Positions 28,845-39,308 of a DNA stretch of 64,000 bases are shown in pieces. A model generated the notes under the pieces. It searched no databases and was not told the DNA's origin. It saw nothing but the letters and a program-made list of their open reading frames with translations. The position numbers and the translations under genes are program-made. Within the stretch, counting starts at the first letter, position 1, and each line of letters begins with the position of its first letter. Source of the DNA: Hyphomicrobiales bacterium (GTDB lineage Bacteria; Pseudomonadota; Alphaproteobacteria; Rhizobiales; NORP267); contig JAJFHA010000017.1 in NCBI GenBank assembly GCA_021775875.1, forward strand, positions 62,001 to 126,000, in the 5' to 3' direction.

Positions 28845-31694
28845 ATGCAAATTGCCAAACCGGCTCCGGTCCCGATCGACGAAAAAACACCAGATTCCAG
28901 TTCGTCTGCGCAGACGACAGGTGTTGGCTCGGCCAAAGCAGAAAAAATGCCATCATCCAAGGTGACGCCGATGATGGCTCAGTTTTTTGAAATCAAGGCT
29001 AACAACCCTGACAGTTTGCTATTCTATCGGATGGGCGATTTTTACGAGATGTTTTTCCAAGATGCCGAAGTGGCGTCCCGGGCGCTCGGTATCGCGCTCA
29101 CCAAACGCGGCCAGTATCAGGGCCACGATATCCCCATGTGCGGTGTGCCGGTACATGCCGCCGATAATTATCTGCAAAAACTGATCCGGCTCGGTCACCG
29201 GGTTGCGGTCTGCGAGCAACTTGAAGACCCGGCCGAGGCCAAGAAGCGCGGCGCAAAAGCAGTTGTCCGCCGCGATGTCGTGCGGTTGGTGACTCAGGGA
29301 ACCCTGACCGAAGATTCTTTACTGGACGCCAGGCGCAATAATTTCCTGGCAGCCGTCGCTCATATCCGCGCGGGTAATGACGCCAATGCCACAGCGATTG
29401 CCTGGCTTGATCTTTCCACCGGGTCGTTCCGGGTTATGGCCACCGACAAAAACCGTATCGCGTCCGATTTGTCCAGATTGGACGCCAGCGAAGTATTGAT
29501 CGCCGAGCCTTTGTTTGAAGATCCCGAATGGCGCGATTTGTGGACCGGCGACGAAATTCCGGTTGTGCCTCTGACCCCGGATTATTTTAATTCGTCCTCC
29601 GCCCCTCGCAAGCTTGGTGATTATTTCAATATCGCAACGCTGGATTCGTTTGGCGCCTATACCCGCGCTGAACTTGCTGCTTGTGGTGCATTGATCGCCT
29701 ATATTGATACCACCCAGGCAGGCCAGCGTGCCAGCATTTCACCGCCGCGCCGGGAGCAAGCTGCTCACGTAATGGAAATTGACCCGGCCACCAGGATTAA
29801 TCTGGAGCTGTTCCGCTCCACCGCCGGAGACCCGCGCGGGAGCCTGTTTGCGGTTATCGATCGCACCGTGACGCCAGCCGGGGCCAGAACTTTGTCAGGT
29901 TGGCTGGCAAGTCCGTCGACGGAAGCTGAATACATAAATCACCGCCTTGACGGGGTTTCGTATTTTGCGGCCCAGGATAATTTGCGAGATTTTGTGCGCC
30001 AGGACCTGGCAGCATCGGCGGATCTTGCTCGGGCGCTATCCCGGCTGGCTTTGCAGCGAGGCGGTCCTCGCGATTTGGGCGCGCTGCGTGATGGTATTCG
30101 AGCGGCGGCAAATCTGTGCCAGCGCTTCAGCAATGCCCCCGGGCTGACACCTCCACCCAAACATATCGCCGAAATTCTTGATGGTCTTGTTGGAACTGAT
30201 CCAGATATTTTGACCAGGTTTGAAGCGGCGCTGGACGCCGCCCTTGGCGAAGAATTACCAGCTTTTGTGCGAGATGGCGGGTTCATCCGTCCCGGCCACG
30301 ACGCGACACTTGATGAAGCCCGCGCGCTTCGCGACGAAAGCCGCAAGGTCATCGCCGCACTCCAGACAACCTACCGGGACGCCACTGGAATCAAGGCTTT
30401 CAAGATCAAGCATAATAATGTGCTTGGATATTTTGTCGAAGTGCCGACACAGCACGGTGACCGGTTGTTGGCGCCACCGCTGAACGAAACCTATATCCAT
30501 CGCCAGACACTGGCGAGCGCAACGCGGTTTACCACAACCGAATTGGGAGAGCTGGAATCCCGGATCGCGGCGGCAGCTGAACGCGCCCAGGCAATCGAGA
30601 ATGGCATTTTTGAAGCGTTGCAGAGCCAGGCTTTGGCCATCGCCGACACTATAAAGATTGTCGGGGATGCTATGGCGGCGCTGGATTGTCAGGTGGCGCT
30701 TGCTGAACTGGCTAGAATAGAAAACTGGTGCCGCCCCGAGGTTGATCAATCCACAAGGTTCGAGATTTCTAGCGGCCGCCATCCGGTGGTTGAGGCAGCG
30801 CTCAAAAAATCCGGCGACGTCTTCATCCCCAATGATAGCGACCTGGGGGTGAGCGCCGGGGGCAGCGGTGATACCGATACGGCTGGTGCAATCTGGCTAC
30901 TGACCGGTCCCAACATGGCCGGCAAATCAACTTTCCTGCGCCAAAACGCCGTGATCGCCATTCTTGCTCAGATGGGGTCATTTGTTCCAGCCAAGACAGC
31001 CCGGATCGGTATTGTTGACCGGGTATTCAGCCGGGTTGGGGCGTCGGATGATCTGGCTCGGGGACGCTCCACTTTCATGGTCGAAATGGTGGAGACGGCG
31101 GCGATCCTGAACCAGGCCGGGCCCAAATCGCTTGTTATCCTCGATGAAATCGGGCGCGGCACGGCAACATTTGACGGCCTCTCGATTGCTTGGGCTACGG
31201 TCGAGCATCTCCATGAAGTGAATCGTTCCCGCGCACTGTTTGCTACCCATTATCATGAATTGACCAGCCTCACCGCGACCCTTTCCCGGTTGCAGAATGC
31301 CACCATGAAGGTCAAGGAATGGCAGGGTGAAGTTGTGTTTCTCCACGAAGTTGTGTCAGGGGCGTCTGATCGATCCTACGGCATTCAGGTAGGGCGGTTG
31401 GCTGGTCTTCCGGCTTCTGTCGTCGTCCGGGCGGGAGACATTTTGGCGGAACTGGAATCCGGTGATCAGGCCGGAGCTGGGGCCAGGCTAACGGAAGATT
31501 TACCACTCTTTGCCGCCAACGTGGCAGCACCCGCACCCACATCCTCCACCAACCCGGCGTTGCGCGAAATCGCGGCTCAGCTTGATGCCTTGATCCCTGA
31601 TAATCTGACCCCGCGCGAAGCGCTTGAAGCATTGTATGATTTGAAAAAAATTCACAGCGCCAGCGATGATGATAAATCCGGGGGTGGAAAATGA
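28845..31694 (+). CDS. mutS: DNA mismatch repair protein MutS
   Basis: Recognises base mismatches and small loops and recruits MutL. A 949-residue protein with a non-conserved N-terminal extension of about 40 residues, then the mismatch-binding FYRMGDFYEMF (Phe-x-Glu motif), connector, core and clamp regions, and the ABC-type ATPase with Walker A GPNMAGKSTFLRQ near residue 688 and Walker B LVILDEIGRGTATFDG. The C-terminus ends with a helix-turn-helix dimerisation tail. The stop overlaps the glnD start (ATGA), so the two are translationally coupled. Confidence 0.98.
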   Translation: MQIAKPAPVPIDEKTPDSSSSAQTTGVGSAKAEKMPSSKVTPMMAQFFEIKANNPDSLLFYRMGDFYEMFFQDAEVASRALGIALTKRGQYQGHDIPMCGVPVHAADNYLQKLIRLGHRVAVCEQLEDPAEAKKRGAKAVVRRDVVRLVTQGTLTEDSLLDARRNNFLAAVAHIRAGNDANATAIAWLDLSTGSFRVMATDKNRIASDLSRLDASEVLIAEPLFEDPEWRDLWTGDEIPVVPLTPDYFNSSSAPRKLGDYFNIATLDSFGAYTRAELAACGALIAYIDTTQAGQRASISPPRREQAAHVMEIDPATRINLELFRSTAGDPRGSLFAVIDRTVTPAGARTLSGWLASPSTEAEYINHRLDGVSYFAAQDNLRDFVRQDLAASADLARALSRLALQRGGPRDLGALRDGIRAAANLCQRFSNAPGLTPPPKHIAEILDGLVGTDPDILTRFEAALDAALGEELPAFVRDGGFIRPGHDATLDEARALRDESRKVIAALQTTYRDATGIKAFKIKHNNVLGYFVEVPTQHGDRLLAPPLNETYIHRQTLASATRFTTTELGELESRIAAAAERAQAIENGIFEALQSQALAIADTIKIVGDAMAALDCQVALAELARIENWCRPEVDQSTRFEISSGRHPVVEAALKKSGDVFIPNDSDLGVSAGGSGDTDTAGAIWLLTGPNMAGKSTFLRQNAVIAILAQMGSFVPAKTARIGIVDRVFSRVGASDDLARGRSTFMVEMVETAAILNQAGPKSLVILDEIGRGTATFDGLSIAWATVEHLHEVNRSRALFATHYHELTSLTATLSRLQNATMKVKEWQGEVVFLHEVVSGASDRSYGIQVGRLAGLPASVVVRAGDILAELESGDQAGAGARLTEDLPLFAANVAAPAPTSSTNPALREIAAQLDALIPDNLTPREALEALYDLKKIHSASDDDKSGGGK

Positions 31695-34495
31695 AAAAGT
31701 CCGGTCGGAATTTTGGCGACATCCTGGATGCAACTCGTTTGCGGGAAACCCTGACCGCATTGGCCGCCAATACGCGAGGAGATGATAGCGCCGTCCGTCA
31801 GGCTGTATTGCAATGTCTAAAAAGCACCCTTGAAGATGGCCGCCAGATAGCCCGCCGCTGGCTCGAAGAAGATGGTGATGGATCTGCCTGCGCCAAATTC
31901 ATTTCCCGGCTTGAAGATGAATTGATCAGTGTCATTTATGATTTCGCCCAAACCCACATTTATCAGATCCGTAACCCGACAGCAGGTGAGCGGATCGCCA
32001 TCGTTGCTGTTGGCGGTTATGGCCGGGGCACCCTGGCACCGGGGTCTGATATTGATTTGTTGTTTTTGCTGCCCTTCAAGCAAACCGCTTGGGGGGAAAG
32101 CATCACTGAATATATTCTCTATATGCTCTGGGACATGGGCCAGAAGGTTGGCCACGCAACCCGGACGATTGAAGATTGTATCCGCCTGGCTCGTACCGAC
32201 ATAACCATCAAAACTTCAATCCTCGAAGCGCGTTTCATCTGGGGTGACAAGGAATTGTACAATGACCTCAAGGATCGTTTCGACAAGCAGGTGGTGAAAG
32301 GTACTGGCGCAGAATTTATCGCGGACAAGCTGGCCGAACGCGACGTGCGCCATCTCAAATCAGGCGAATCCCGGTATCTGGTTGAGCCAAATATCAAGGA
32401 TGGCAAGGGCGGCCAGCGTGACCTGCATACACTTTTATGGATCGGCAAATATTATTACCGGGTCGGGAAAATCTCAGAACTGGTCAAGGCAGGTGTCTTT
32501 ACAATCGCCGAGCGTCGCCGGTTTGAAAAATGCGATAAATTTCTCTGGACTGTGCGCTGCCACCTGCATTTCCTTGTGGGTCGCGCCGAAGAACGTCTGA
32601 CCTTTGATGTTCAGCAGGAAATGGCCATCCGCCTTGGTTATACCGAGCATCCGGGCGTGCGTGATGTGGAACGTTTCATGCGACATTATTTCCTGATCGC
32701 CAAGGAAATCGGAGATCTGACCCGTACCCTTTGCGCAGGGTTGGAAATGCAGCATGTCAAAATGACCGGCCGGTTGAGCCGTCTGGTCGGCCCGTTTCGC
32801 CGCCTGCGTGACCGGCCGTTCAAGAAAGCCCCGGGATTTGTCCGCCAGCTCAACCGACTGGCGGTCGAGCATGACAAGGTTTTCCGCGATAACCCGGTCA
32901 ACCTGATCCGGATGTTTCACCTTGCCGATCAGCGCGATCTGTTGTTCCACCCCGATGTCATTCGTCTTGCTCGCCGGTCGTTAAAACTGGTTGATAAAAA
33001 TCTGCGCAAAGACCCTGAGGCAAATCGGCTGTTTCTGGAAATTCTGTCTCCCGGTCGCCAACCTGAAGCGATTTTGCGGCGCATGAATGAGGTCGGTATT
33101 CTCGGTCGGTTCATCCCGGATTTCGGGCGCATCGTCTCCATGATGCAATTTAACATGTATCATCATTTTACGGTCGATGAGCATCTGCTCCGGGCAATCG
33201 GGATACTGTCCGATATCGAAAAAGGCAATTTGCAGGATGAGCATCCACTGTCCCACGAAATTATCCAGCAACTGGAAAATATCCGGGTTCTGTATATGGC
33301 GGTTCTACTTCACGATATCGCCAAGGGCAGGCCCGAAAACCATTCCATCGCGGGTGCAAAGATTGCCCGCAAGCTTGGCCCAAGACTGGGCTTGAGCGCG
33401 GCTGAAACCGAAACGGTCGCCTGGCTTGTTGAAAAACATCTTGTGATGAGCGAATTCGCCCAGTCGCGGGATCTGAACGACCCGAAAACCATTCAGGATT
33501 TTGCCGATATCGTGCAAAGTCCGGAACATCTGAAATTACTTCTGATTCTAAGCGTGGTAGACATCAAGGCCGTTGGCCCGGGCGTCTGGAACGGTTGGAA
33601 GGGCCAGTTGCTGCGCACCCTCTATTATCAGGTTTTACCGGTACTTGATGGTGGCCAATCCCTGACCAGTCATCAAGACAGGGTGGGCGCGGCGCAGGCG
33701 GAAATGAATGATGCGTTGGTTAAAGATGGCTGGAGTGAAGATGAAATCTCTCCCTATCTGGAGCGCCATTACCCGACTTATTGGCTGAATGTATCTTTGG
33801 TTCGCAAACGGGTCCATGCTGAGCTGGTGCGAACCGCGATGCGGGAAAACCTGCCGCTTGCCAGCATTGCCAATACGGATGCCTTTCAGGATATTACCGA
33901 ATTATCGATTTACGCGCCGGATCACCCGCGCCTGCTATCGATCATTGCTGGTGCCTGTGCTTCTGCGGGGGCGAATATTGCCGGCGCGACTATTTTTACA
34001 ACCCGTGATGGCATGGCCCTCGATTCAATTTTCGTCAATCGGGAATTTTCCGAAACCAGTGACGAAATGCGCCGGGGCAACCGGATCGCGGCAACCATTG
34101 AAACCACATTGGTGGGCAAGGTACGCTTGCCGGATATTGTTGCCAGCCGGGATGGCGTCAGAGACAGGCTGAAAGCGTTCCGCGTTGAGCCAAGGGTCAT
34201 GATCACCAATAACTGGTCGGACAAAGCGACCGTTATTGAAGTCAACGGCATTGACCGGTCGGGTCTGCTTTATGATCTGACAACGGCCCTGTCCAACCTT
34301 AATCTGAACATTATTTCCGCCCACGTGGCGACCTATGGTGAACGTGCTGTGGATGTTTTTTATGTTACCGATCTTACCGGACAGAAGGTTTTCGCAAAAA
34401 CCCGACAGGGCAGGATTAAAAAAACCCTTCTCGCTTTACTTGGCAAAGCAAAGCCGAAAGCTCGCAAATCTCCGGTACATTCCAATGCAAAATAG
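31691..34495 (+). CDS. glnD: bifunctional [protein-PII] uridylyltransferase / uridylyl-removing enzyme
   Basis: Central nitrogen sensor: uridylylates PII proteins when glutamine is low and deuridylylates them when it is high. The 934 residues comprise a nucleotidyltransferase domain (GGYGRGTLAPGSDIDLLFL near residue 107), the PII-UTase linker, an HD domain (LLHDIAKGRPENHS near 539) and two C-terminal ACT domains (LSIYAPDHPRLLSIIAGACA and IEVNGIDRSGLLYDLTTAL) that bind glutamine. Overlaps mutS by four bases; murJ follows 66 bases later. Confidence 0.98.
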   Translation: MKKSGRNFGDILDATRLRETLTALAANTRGDDSAVRQAVLQCLKSTLEDGRQIARRWLEEDGDGSACAKFISRLEDELISVIYDFAQTHIYQIRNPTAGERIAIVAVGGYGRGTLAPGSDIDLLFLLPFKQTAWGESITEYILYMLWDMGQKVGHATRTIEDCIRLARTDITIKTSILEARFIWGDKELYNDLKDRFDKQVVKGTGAEFIADKLAERDVRHLKSGESRYLVEPNIKDGKGGQRDLHTLLWIGKYYYRVGKISELVKAGVFTIAERRRFEKCDKFLWTVRCHLHFLVGRAEERLTFDVQQEMAIRLGYTEHPGVRDVERFMRHYFLIAKEIGDLTRTLCAGLEMQHVKMTGRLSRLVGPFRRLRDRPFKKAPGFVRQLNRLAVEHDKVFRDNPVNLIRMFHLADQRDLLFHPDVIRLARRSLKLVDKNLRKDPEANRLFLEILSPGRQPEAILRRMNEVGILGRFIPDFGRIVSMMQFNMYHHFTVDEHLLRAIGILSDIEKGNLQDEHPLSHEIIQQLENIRVLYMAVLLHDIAKGRPENHSIAGAKIARKLGPRLGLSAAETETVAWLVEKHLVMSEFAQSRDLNDPKTIQDFADIVQSPEHLKLLLILSVVDIKAVGPGVWNGWKGQLLRTLYYQVLPVLDGGQSLTSHQDRVGAAQAEMNDALVKDGWSEDEISPYLERHYPTYWLNVSLVRKRVHAELVRTAMRENLPLASIANTDAFQDITELSIYAPDHPRLLSIIAGACASAGANIAGATIFTTRDGMALDSIFVNREFSETSDEMRRGNRIAATIETTLVGKVRLPDIVASRDGVRDRLKAFRVEPRVMITNNWSDKATVIEVNGIDRSGLLYDLTTALSNLNLNIISAHVATYGERAVDVFYVTDLTGQKVFAKTRQGRIKKTLLALLGKAKPKARKSPVHSNAK

Positions 34496-34561
34496 GCCCG
34501 GCAACTGGATTTACCCCGACGCAGATTGTAAACTTTCCGCCGCCCGGTCAGGTGTTGCCAT

Positions 34562-36121
34562 ATGAGCATGCTTCGTTCTTTCGCAACCGTTGGCGGGTTT
34601 ACGATGGCAAGCCGGGTCCTTGGATTTTGCCGGGATATCCTGATTGCCAATATTCTCGGTACTGGCGCTGTGGCCGACGCCTATTTTGTCGCCTTCCGCT
34701 TCCCGAATCTGTTTCGCCGGTTGTTTGCCGAAGGCGCGTTCAACGCCGCTTTCGTGCCGCTTTTTGCCAAAAGGTATGAAGGCGAAGGCGACCATGTTGC
34801 CCGTAAATTTGCCGGGGAAGCCTTGAATGTCTTGCTGGCGGCATTGCTGGTTGTGACCGCGCTTGCAGAAATTTTCATGCCCTGGTTGATGGTGGTTATA
34901 GCGCCCGGTTTTGTCGCAGACCCGGAAAAATTCGATCTGGCTGTGTTATTAACCCGGATCGCGTTTCCTTATCTGTTTGCCATATCCCTGGTGGCGCTTT
35001 TAAGCGGGATGTTAAATTCCATGGGGAAATTCGCCGCTGCCGCCGCCGCGCCGGTATTGCTGAATATCGTGTTGATCACGGTTTTGGGTTTTCTGCTTTA
35101 TATGAAGGCACATCAAACTCCGGGTGCAGGCGGAGCCCTGAGCTGGGGCGTTAGCGCCGCCGGGCTGTTACAGCTCGCCATGCTGTGGCGCGCGGTTCGC
35201 AAAAGTGGCATGGCGCCTGCCATTGGCTGGCCCCGCATGACGCCCGGAGTCCGGGGTCTGATCCGGCTCGGGGTGCCCGGAATTATTGCCGGTGGCATTA
35301 CCCAGATCAATTTGTTGATCGGCACCATGATTGCGACATTACAGGCGGGCGCCGTTTCATATCTCTATTATGCCGACCGCATCTACCAGCTGCCGCTGGG
35401 AGTTGTTGGTGTTGCCATCGGGATCGTTTTGTTACCGGACCTCTCGCGCAAGTTGCGGTCAGGTAGCGATCAGGAAGCCAGCCAGGTTCAAAACCGGGCG
35501 CTTGAACTATCGATGCTGCTAACCGTTCCAGCGGCGATTGCGCTGATGGTTATCCCCGGCCCGATTGTCTCCGTCCTTTTCGAGCACGGCGCGTTTACGG
35601 CGGCAGATACCGCGCCAACCGTCTGGCCGTTAATGGCGTTTGCGGCAGGCTTGCCGGCATTTGTTTTAATCAAGGTATTTTCGCCGGGCTTTTTTGCCCG
35701 CGAAGATACCCGCACGCCAATGATTTTTGCCGCCGTTTCGGTCGCCGTAAATATTGTGGGCAGCCTCGCTTTGTATTTCTATATCGGCCATACCGGCATC
35801 GCCATCGCGACCAGCGTGGCCGGGTGGATCAATGCCGGTCTGTTGGGGTTTGTTTTATACCGGCGGGGCCATTTTCACGCCGATTACGGGCTCCAGACAA
35901 GGTTGCCGCGAATTCTTGTGTCCAGCCTGATCATGGGTGTGGGCCTTTGGTTAGTCATCCAGGTGATTGCCCCCTGGCTCGCTGAGGATCAAAATCTGAT
36001 TGTCCGCATTCTGGCCCTCGCCGCCCTGATCGCGTCCGGTGTTGCGGTTCTTGGTGTTGCACTTGTTGTAACCCGCGGTGTTGACCCGGCGCAGATCAAA
36101 CGGCAATTATTCCGCCGCTAA
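34562..36121 (+). CDS. murJ: lipid II flippase MurJ
   Basis: Moves the peptidoglycan precursor lipid II across the inner membrane. A 519-residue polytopic protein with about 14 hydrophobic segments; the N-terminal MLRSFATVGGFTMASRVLGF, RDILIANILGTGAVADAYFVAFR and FRRLFAEGAFNAAFVPLF are the MviN/MurJ signature, with the conserved arginines visible. The glnD-murJ-trpS order is typical of rhizobial genomes. Start ATG at 34562. Confidence 0.97.
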   Translation: MSMLRSFATVGGFTMASRVLGFCRDILIANILGTGAVADAYFVAFRFPNLFRRLFAEGAFNAAFVPLFAKRYEGEGDHVARKFAGEALNVLLAALLVVTALAEIFMPWLMVVIAPGFVADPEKFDLAVLLTRIAFPYLFAISLVALLSGMLNSMGKFAAAAAAPVLLNIVLITVLGFLLYMKAHQTPGAGGALSWGVSAAGLLQLAMLWRAVRKSGMAPAIGWPRMTPGVRGLIRLGVPGIIAGGITQINLLIGTMIATLQAGAVSYLYYADRIYQLPLGVVGVAIGIVLLPDLSRKLRSGSDQEASQVQNRALELSMLLTVPAAIALMVIPGPIVSVLFEHGAFTAADTAPTVWPLMAFAAGLPAFVLIKVFSPGFFAREDTRTPMIFAAVSVAVNIVGSLALYFYIGHTGIAIATSVAGWINAGLLGFVLYRRGHFHADYGLQTRLPRILVSSLIMGVGLWLVIQVIAPWLAEDQNLIVRILALAALIASGVAVLGVALVVTRGVDPAQIKRQLFRR

Positions 36122-36244
36122 AGCTCTGTCGGGATCTTGAGGCCGTTTGATGCCGTCTTGCGCTCAGGTCCTGGATTGGTCATAACCCGCGTGCCGGAAT
36201 AGCAAGGCGCTAATGTCCGGGAATTTTATATCAAGGGTTAGATC

Positions 36245-37282
36245 ATGACGTATCCGCAAAACCGCGTTTTTTCCGGCGTCCAGCCGACCGGTAACCTGCA
36301 TCTCGGCAATTATCTGGGAGCCATCACCCGGTTTGTCGATTTGCAGCAGGATTTTGAATGCATTTATTGCGTGGTTGATCTTCACGCCATTACAACCTGG
36401 CAGGATCCTGAAGTCCTCGCCGCCAATACCCGCGAAGTTACAGCGGCGTTTATTGCCAGCGGCATCGATCCGGAAAAGCACATAATTTTCAACCAGAGCC
36501 GGGTCACGGCGCATGCTGAACTGGCCTGGATTTTCAATTGTGTCGCGCGCATGGGCTGGCTCAATCGTATGACACAGTTTAAGGAAAAAGCTGGCAAACA
36601 CCGCGAGAACGCGTCCGTTGGGCTCTTCTCGTATCCGAACCTGATGGCAGCTGATATTCTTGTTTACCGGGCAACCCATGTACCGGTTGGTGAAGACCAG
36701 AAACAACATCTTGAACTGACCCGCGATATTGCCCAGAAATTCAATTCTGATTATGCGGGTTCAATTCAGAAAAACGGTTTTGAAGAAGGTTATTTTCCTT
36801 TGCCCGAGCCGTTGATTCAAGGTGCGGCAACGCGGATCATGTCGTTGCGTGACGGGTCTGCCAAAATGTCTAAATCTGACCCGTCCGACTATTCACGCAT
36901 CAATCTGACCGATGACGCTGATACAATTGCTTTGAAAGTTCGCAAAGCCCGCACCGACCCGGAACCATTGCCATCGGAAATGGACGGCCTGGAAGGACGG
37001 GGGGAAGCTGAAAACCTGGTGCGGATTTTTGCAGCCCTCGCCGATCGGCAACTGGACGATGTGCTGGCGGAATATGGTGGCGGTCAGTTTTCCGGCTTCA
37101 AACAGGCTCTTGCTGATCTGGCAGTGACAAAGCTTGGCCCGATCAACGATGAGATGAAGCGCCTTTGTGCTGATCCCGGCCATATCGATAAAATTCTCAG
37201 TAATGGTGCCGCGCGGGCGACAGAAATTGCAGCACCGATCATGACGGATGTAAAAAGTATCATGGGATTACTGCACGACTGA
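36245..37282 (+). CDS. trpS: tryptophanyl-tRNA synthetase
   Basis: Class I aminoacyl-tRNA synthetase charging tRNA-Trp. The HIGH-like motif appears as [12 protein letters not shown] (residues 16-27), and KMSKS is exact in [11 protein letters not shown] near residue 209. The 345 residues are standard. AAGGG lies seven bases before the ATG. Follows murJ with a 123-base gap and precedes usp and nfuA. Confidence 0.98.
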   Translation: MTYPQNRVFSGVQPTGNLHLGNYLGAITRFVDLQQDFECIYCVVDLHAITTWQDPEVLAANTREVTAAFIASGIDPEKHIIFNQSRVTAHAELAWIFNCVARMGWLNRMTQFKEKAGKHRENASVGLFSYPNLMAADILVYRATHVPVGEDQKQHLELTRDIAQKFNSDYAGSIQKNGFEEGYFPLPEPLIQGAATRIMSLRDGSAKMSKSDPSDYSRINLTDDADTIALKVRKARTDPEPLPSEMDGLEGRGEAENLVRIFAALADRQLDDVLAEYGGGQFSGFKQALADLAVTKLGPINDEMKRLCADPGHIDKILSNGAARATEIAAPIMTDVKSIMGLLHD

Positions 37283-37363
37283 ACCAGCAGGGATATATCC
37301 GAAATTCAGTCGGGCCTTCAATCTTGACTTGCCGCTTTTGCCGGGGAATGGCAGCATACATCC

Positions 37364-37858
37364 ATGAGCAGAATCCGCGAAAGCACCAAACCCGGCCATA
37401 GCCGGAAATTTCTTGTCGTTCTGGACAATTCACCAGAATGCGGCAGCGCCATGAATTTTGCCGCCCATCGGGCAGAAAGCACAGGCGGCAAACTAATCAT
37501 GCTGGTTGTTATCGAACCGGGCGATTTTCAGCATTGGCTTGGGGTTGAAGAAATTCGCCGCGGTGAGGCCATGAACGAAGCCCAGGTGATCCTGCGGCTC
37601 CATACCCGAAAAATGAAAGCTTACAGCGATATCGAGCCGGAACATGTAATTCGTGAAGGCAAAGTCGGTGAGGAAATCCTCGGACTGATTGAAGAAGATC
37701 CGGATATAGCAATTCTGGTACTTGGCGCTTCCGCTGAAAATGAGGGCCCGGGTCCGCTGGTGTCCATGCTGGCCAGTCAAGGCGCTGGCGGGTATCCAAT
37801 TCCGGTTACCATTGTACCGGGAAATCTGACTGATGAGGAAATCAACGCCTTGATCTGA
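37364..37858 (+). CDS. universal stress protein (UspA family)
   Basis: A 164-residue single Usp domain: RKFLVVLDNSPECGSAMNFA, KLIMLVVIEP, then VIREGKVGEEILGLIEEDPDIAILVLGAS and a C-terminal IPVTIVPGNL. The usual ATP-binding G-2x-G-9x-G(S/T) motif is not intact, so nucleotide binding is doubtful. Role in stress survival is family inference only. Sits between trpS and nfuA as in many rhizobia. Confidence 0.88.
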   Translation: MSRIRESTKPGHSRKFLVVLDNSPECGSAMNFAAHRAESTGGKLIMLVVIEPGDFQHWLGVEEIRRGEAMNEAQVILRLHTRKMKAYSDIEPEHVIREGKVGEEILGLIEEDPDIAILVLGASAENEGPGPLVSMLASQGAGGYPIPVTIVPGNLTDEEINALI

Positions 37859-37916
37859 AGATTGTATTTTCAATCGGTCTTGAGAGCTGAACTTGACCTA
37901 CAATGTCTTTGAACAA

Positions 37917-37953
37917 TTGACCCGACGTCCCCATATTCTATAGAATGATTCTA
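37917..37953 (+). promoter_or_regulatory. nfuA promoter with overlapping Irr-box-like (ICE) palindrome
   Basis: TTGACC (37917-37922), a 16-base spacer, then TATAGA (37939-37944). A perfect 13-base palindrome TAGAATGATTCTA (37941-37953) overlaps the -10 element. It resembles the Irr box / iron control element of Hyphomicrobiales. Binding there would block the promoter, so repression of nfuA by Irr under low iron is the inference. Confidence 0.6.
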
Positions 37954-38012
37954 ATTTACACTTCGCTTTGACAGCGAACCAATCGAGACAACAATTTCAA
38001 GGCGGGCAAGCC

Positions 38013-38570
38013 ATGTTTATCCAGACCGAAGCTACTCCCAATCCGGCGACATTAAAATTTTTGCCGGGACAAGTCGTGATGCCGACCGGCACCTGCGATT
38101 TCCGCAGCTCTGATGACGCAGCAGACTCCCAATTGGCTACCAGCCTGTTCGCCCTTGATGGCGTTGAAGGGGTGTTTTTCGGCGCGGACTTTGTCACCAT
38201 TACAAAGCCAGACAGCCATGAATGGCAGCATCTTCAACCGGCTATTCTTGGAGCATTGATGGAGCATTTCATGTCCGGAGCGCCGGTCATGAACGAAAAC
38301 CATCAAATGAGCGAAGGTGTTGGAAATTTCGACGAGGCTGACGCTGAAATCGTTGAAACCATCAAAGAGCTTCTGGATACCCGGGTTCGCCCGGCCGTTG
38401 CTCAGGATGGCGGCGATATCACCTTTAACGGGTTCAAGGACGGCATTGTGTTTTTGCACATGAAAGGCGCCTGTGCCGGGTGCCCGTCTTCAACTGCAAC
38501 CCTCAAGCATGGAATAGAAAACTTGCTCCGGCATTTCGTTCCCGAGGTTCAGGAAGTTCGCCCGATCTGA
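38013..38570 (+). CDS. nfuA: Fe-S cluster carrier / scaffold NfuA-type protein
   Basis: Binds and transfers 4Fe-4S clusters to apoproteins. The N-terminal MFIQTEATPNPATLKFLPG is the Nfu N-domain signature; the C-terminal NifU domain (TRVRPAVAQDGGDITFNGF) carries the cluster-binding CAGCPSS (CxxC) near residue 152. 185 residues from the ATG at 38013; the frame is open 15 codons upstream but lacks family support. A putative Irr-controlled promoter and a 6-bp hairpin (TTCGCT / AGCGAA) lie upstream. Confidence 0.96.
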   Translation: MFIQTEATPNPATLKFLPGQVVMPTGTCDFRSSDDAADSQLATSLFALDGVEGVFFGADFVTITKPDSHEWQHLQPAILGALMEHFMSGAPVMNENHQMSEGVGNFDEADAEIVETIKELLDTRVRPAVAQDGGDITFNGFKDGIVFLHMKGACAGCPSSTATLKHGIENLLRHFVPEVQEVRPI

Positions 38571-38603
38571 TTTTGCTTAAATACCCGTTTGCCGGGAGAA
38601 ATA

Positions 38604-39308
38604 ATGAAAATTCTGGCTCTTGATACATCAATGACCGCCTGTTCAGTGGCGTGTGTTTTGGTTGATGATATTTCAGGCGAGATCGGCATGCTTGCGGAAA
38701 TACGTAAAGACATGGCGCGTGGGCATGCCGAAGCATTGGTTCCAATGATTGCTCGGGTGATGGATGAAGCAGGAACCGGGTTCGATTCCCTGGACCGGGT
38801 TGCCGTCACCATTGGTCCGGGCAGTTTTACCGGACTCAGAGTTGGTATAGCTACGGCCCGCGGACTGGGATTGGCGCTGGACATTCCTGTTGCCGGCATC
38901 GGGACGCTGGATGCTTTGGCTACGGATTTTGTCGCTTCCCGGGATGGCCTCAAAACTCCTTTTGCCATTTTGCTTGATGCCCGCCGGGAGCAAATCTATG
39001 TCCGCAATTATGACGCAGACGGATTGCCACGAGACGAAGCGGTGGTTTGCGATCTGGAAGATATGAGTTGGCTGGGCAACCCGTCAACGTTGTTGGCTGG
39101 GCCGGGTGCGGCTGTTCTGGCTGAACGGGGTTTATTAAATGTTGCCCATGGTGACATTATGCAATTGCCACATCAAAACGGTCCAACAGCACGCAGTATC
39201 GCGGCTCTTGGGGCGAAGGCAGATGACCTGGATAGTCGTCCGGCACCGCTTTATCTAAGACCGGCGGATGCCAAGGCGCAGGATCACAAATCCCTTGCCC
39301 GGCAATAA
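38604..39308 (+). CDS. tsaB: tRNA threonylcarbamoyladenosine biosynthesis protein TsaB
   Basis: Partner of TsaD and TsaE in making the t6A37 modification of ANN-decoding tRNAs. 234 residues with MKILALDTSMTACSVA, GHAEALVPMI and the diagnostic GPGSFTGLRVGIATARGL. Start at 38604 with GGGAG upstream. The 3' end overlaps rimI by 41 bases. Confidence 0.96.
   Translation: MKILALDTSMTACSVACVLVDDISGEIGMLAEIRKDMARGHAEALVPMIARVMDEAGTGFDSLDRVAVTIGPGSFTGLRVGIATARGLGLALDIPVAGIGTLDALATDFVASRDGLKTPFAILLDARREQIYVRNYDADGLPRDEAVVCDLEDMSWLGNPSTLLAGPGAAVLAERGLLNVAHGDIMQLPHQNGPTARSIAALGAKADDLDSRPAPLYLRPADAKAQDHKSLARQ

Noticed and set aside
38770-38800. tRNA T-loop-like GGGTTCGATTCCC
   Set aside because: It is inside tsaB coding sequence and there is no acceptor stem or anticodon arm around it.
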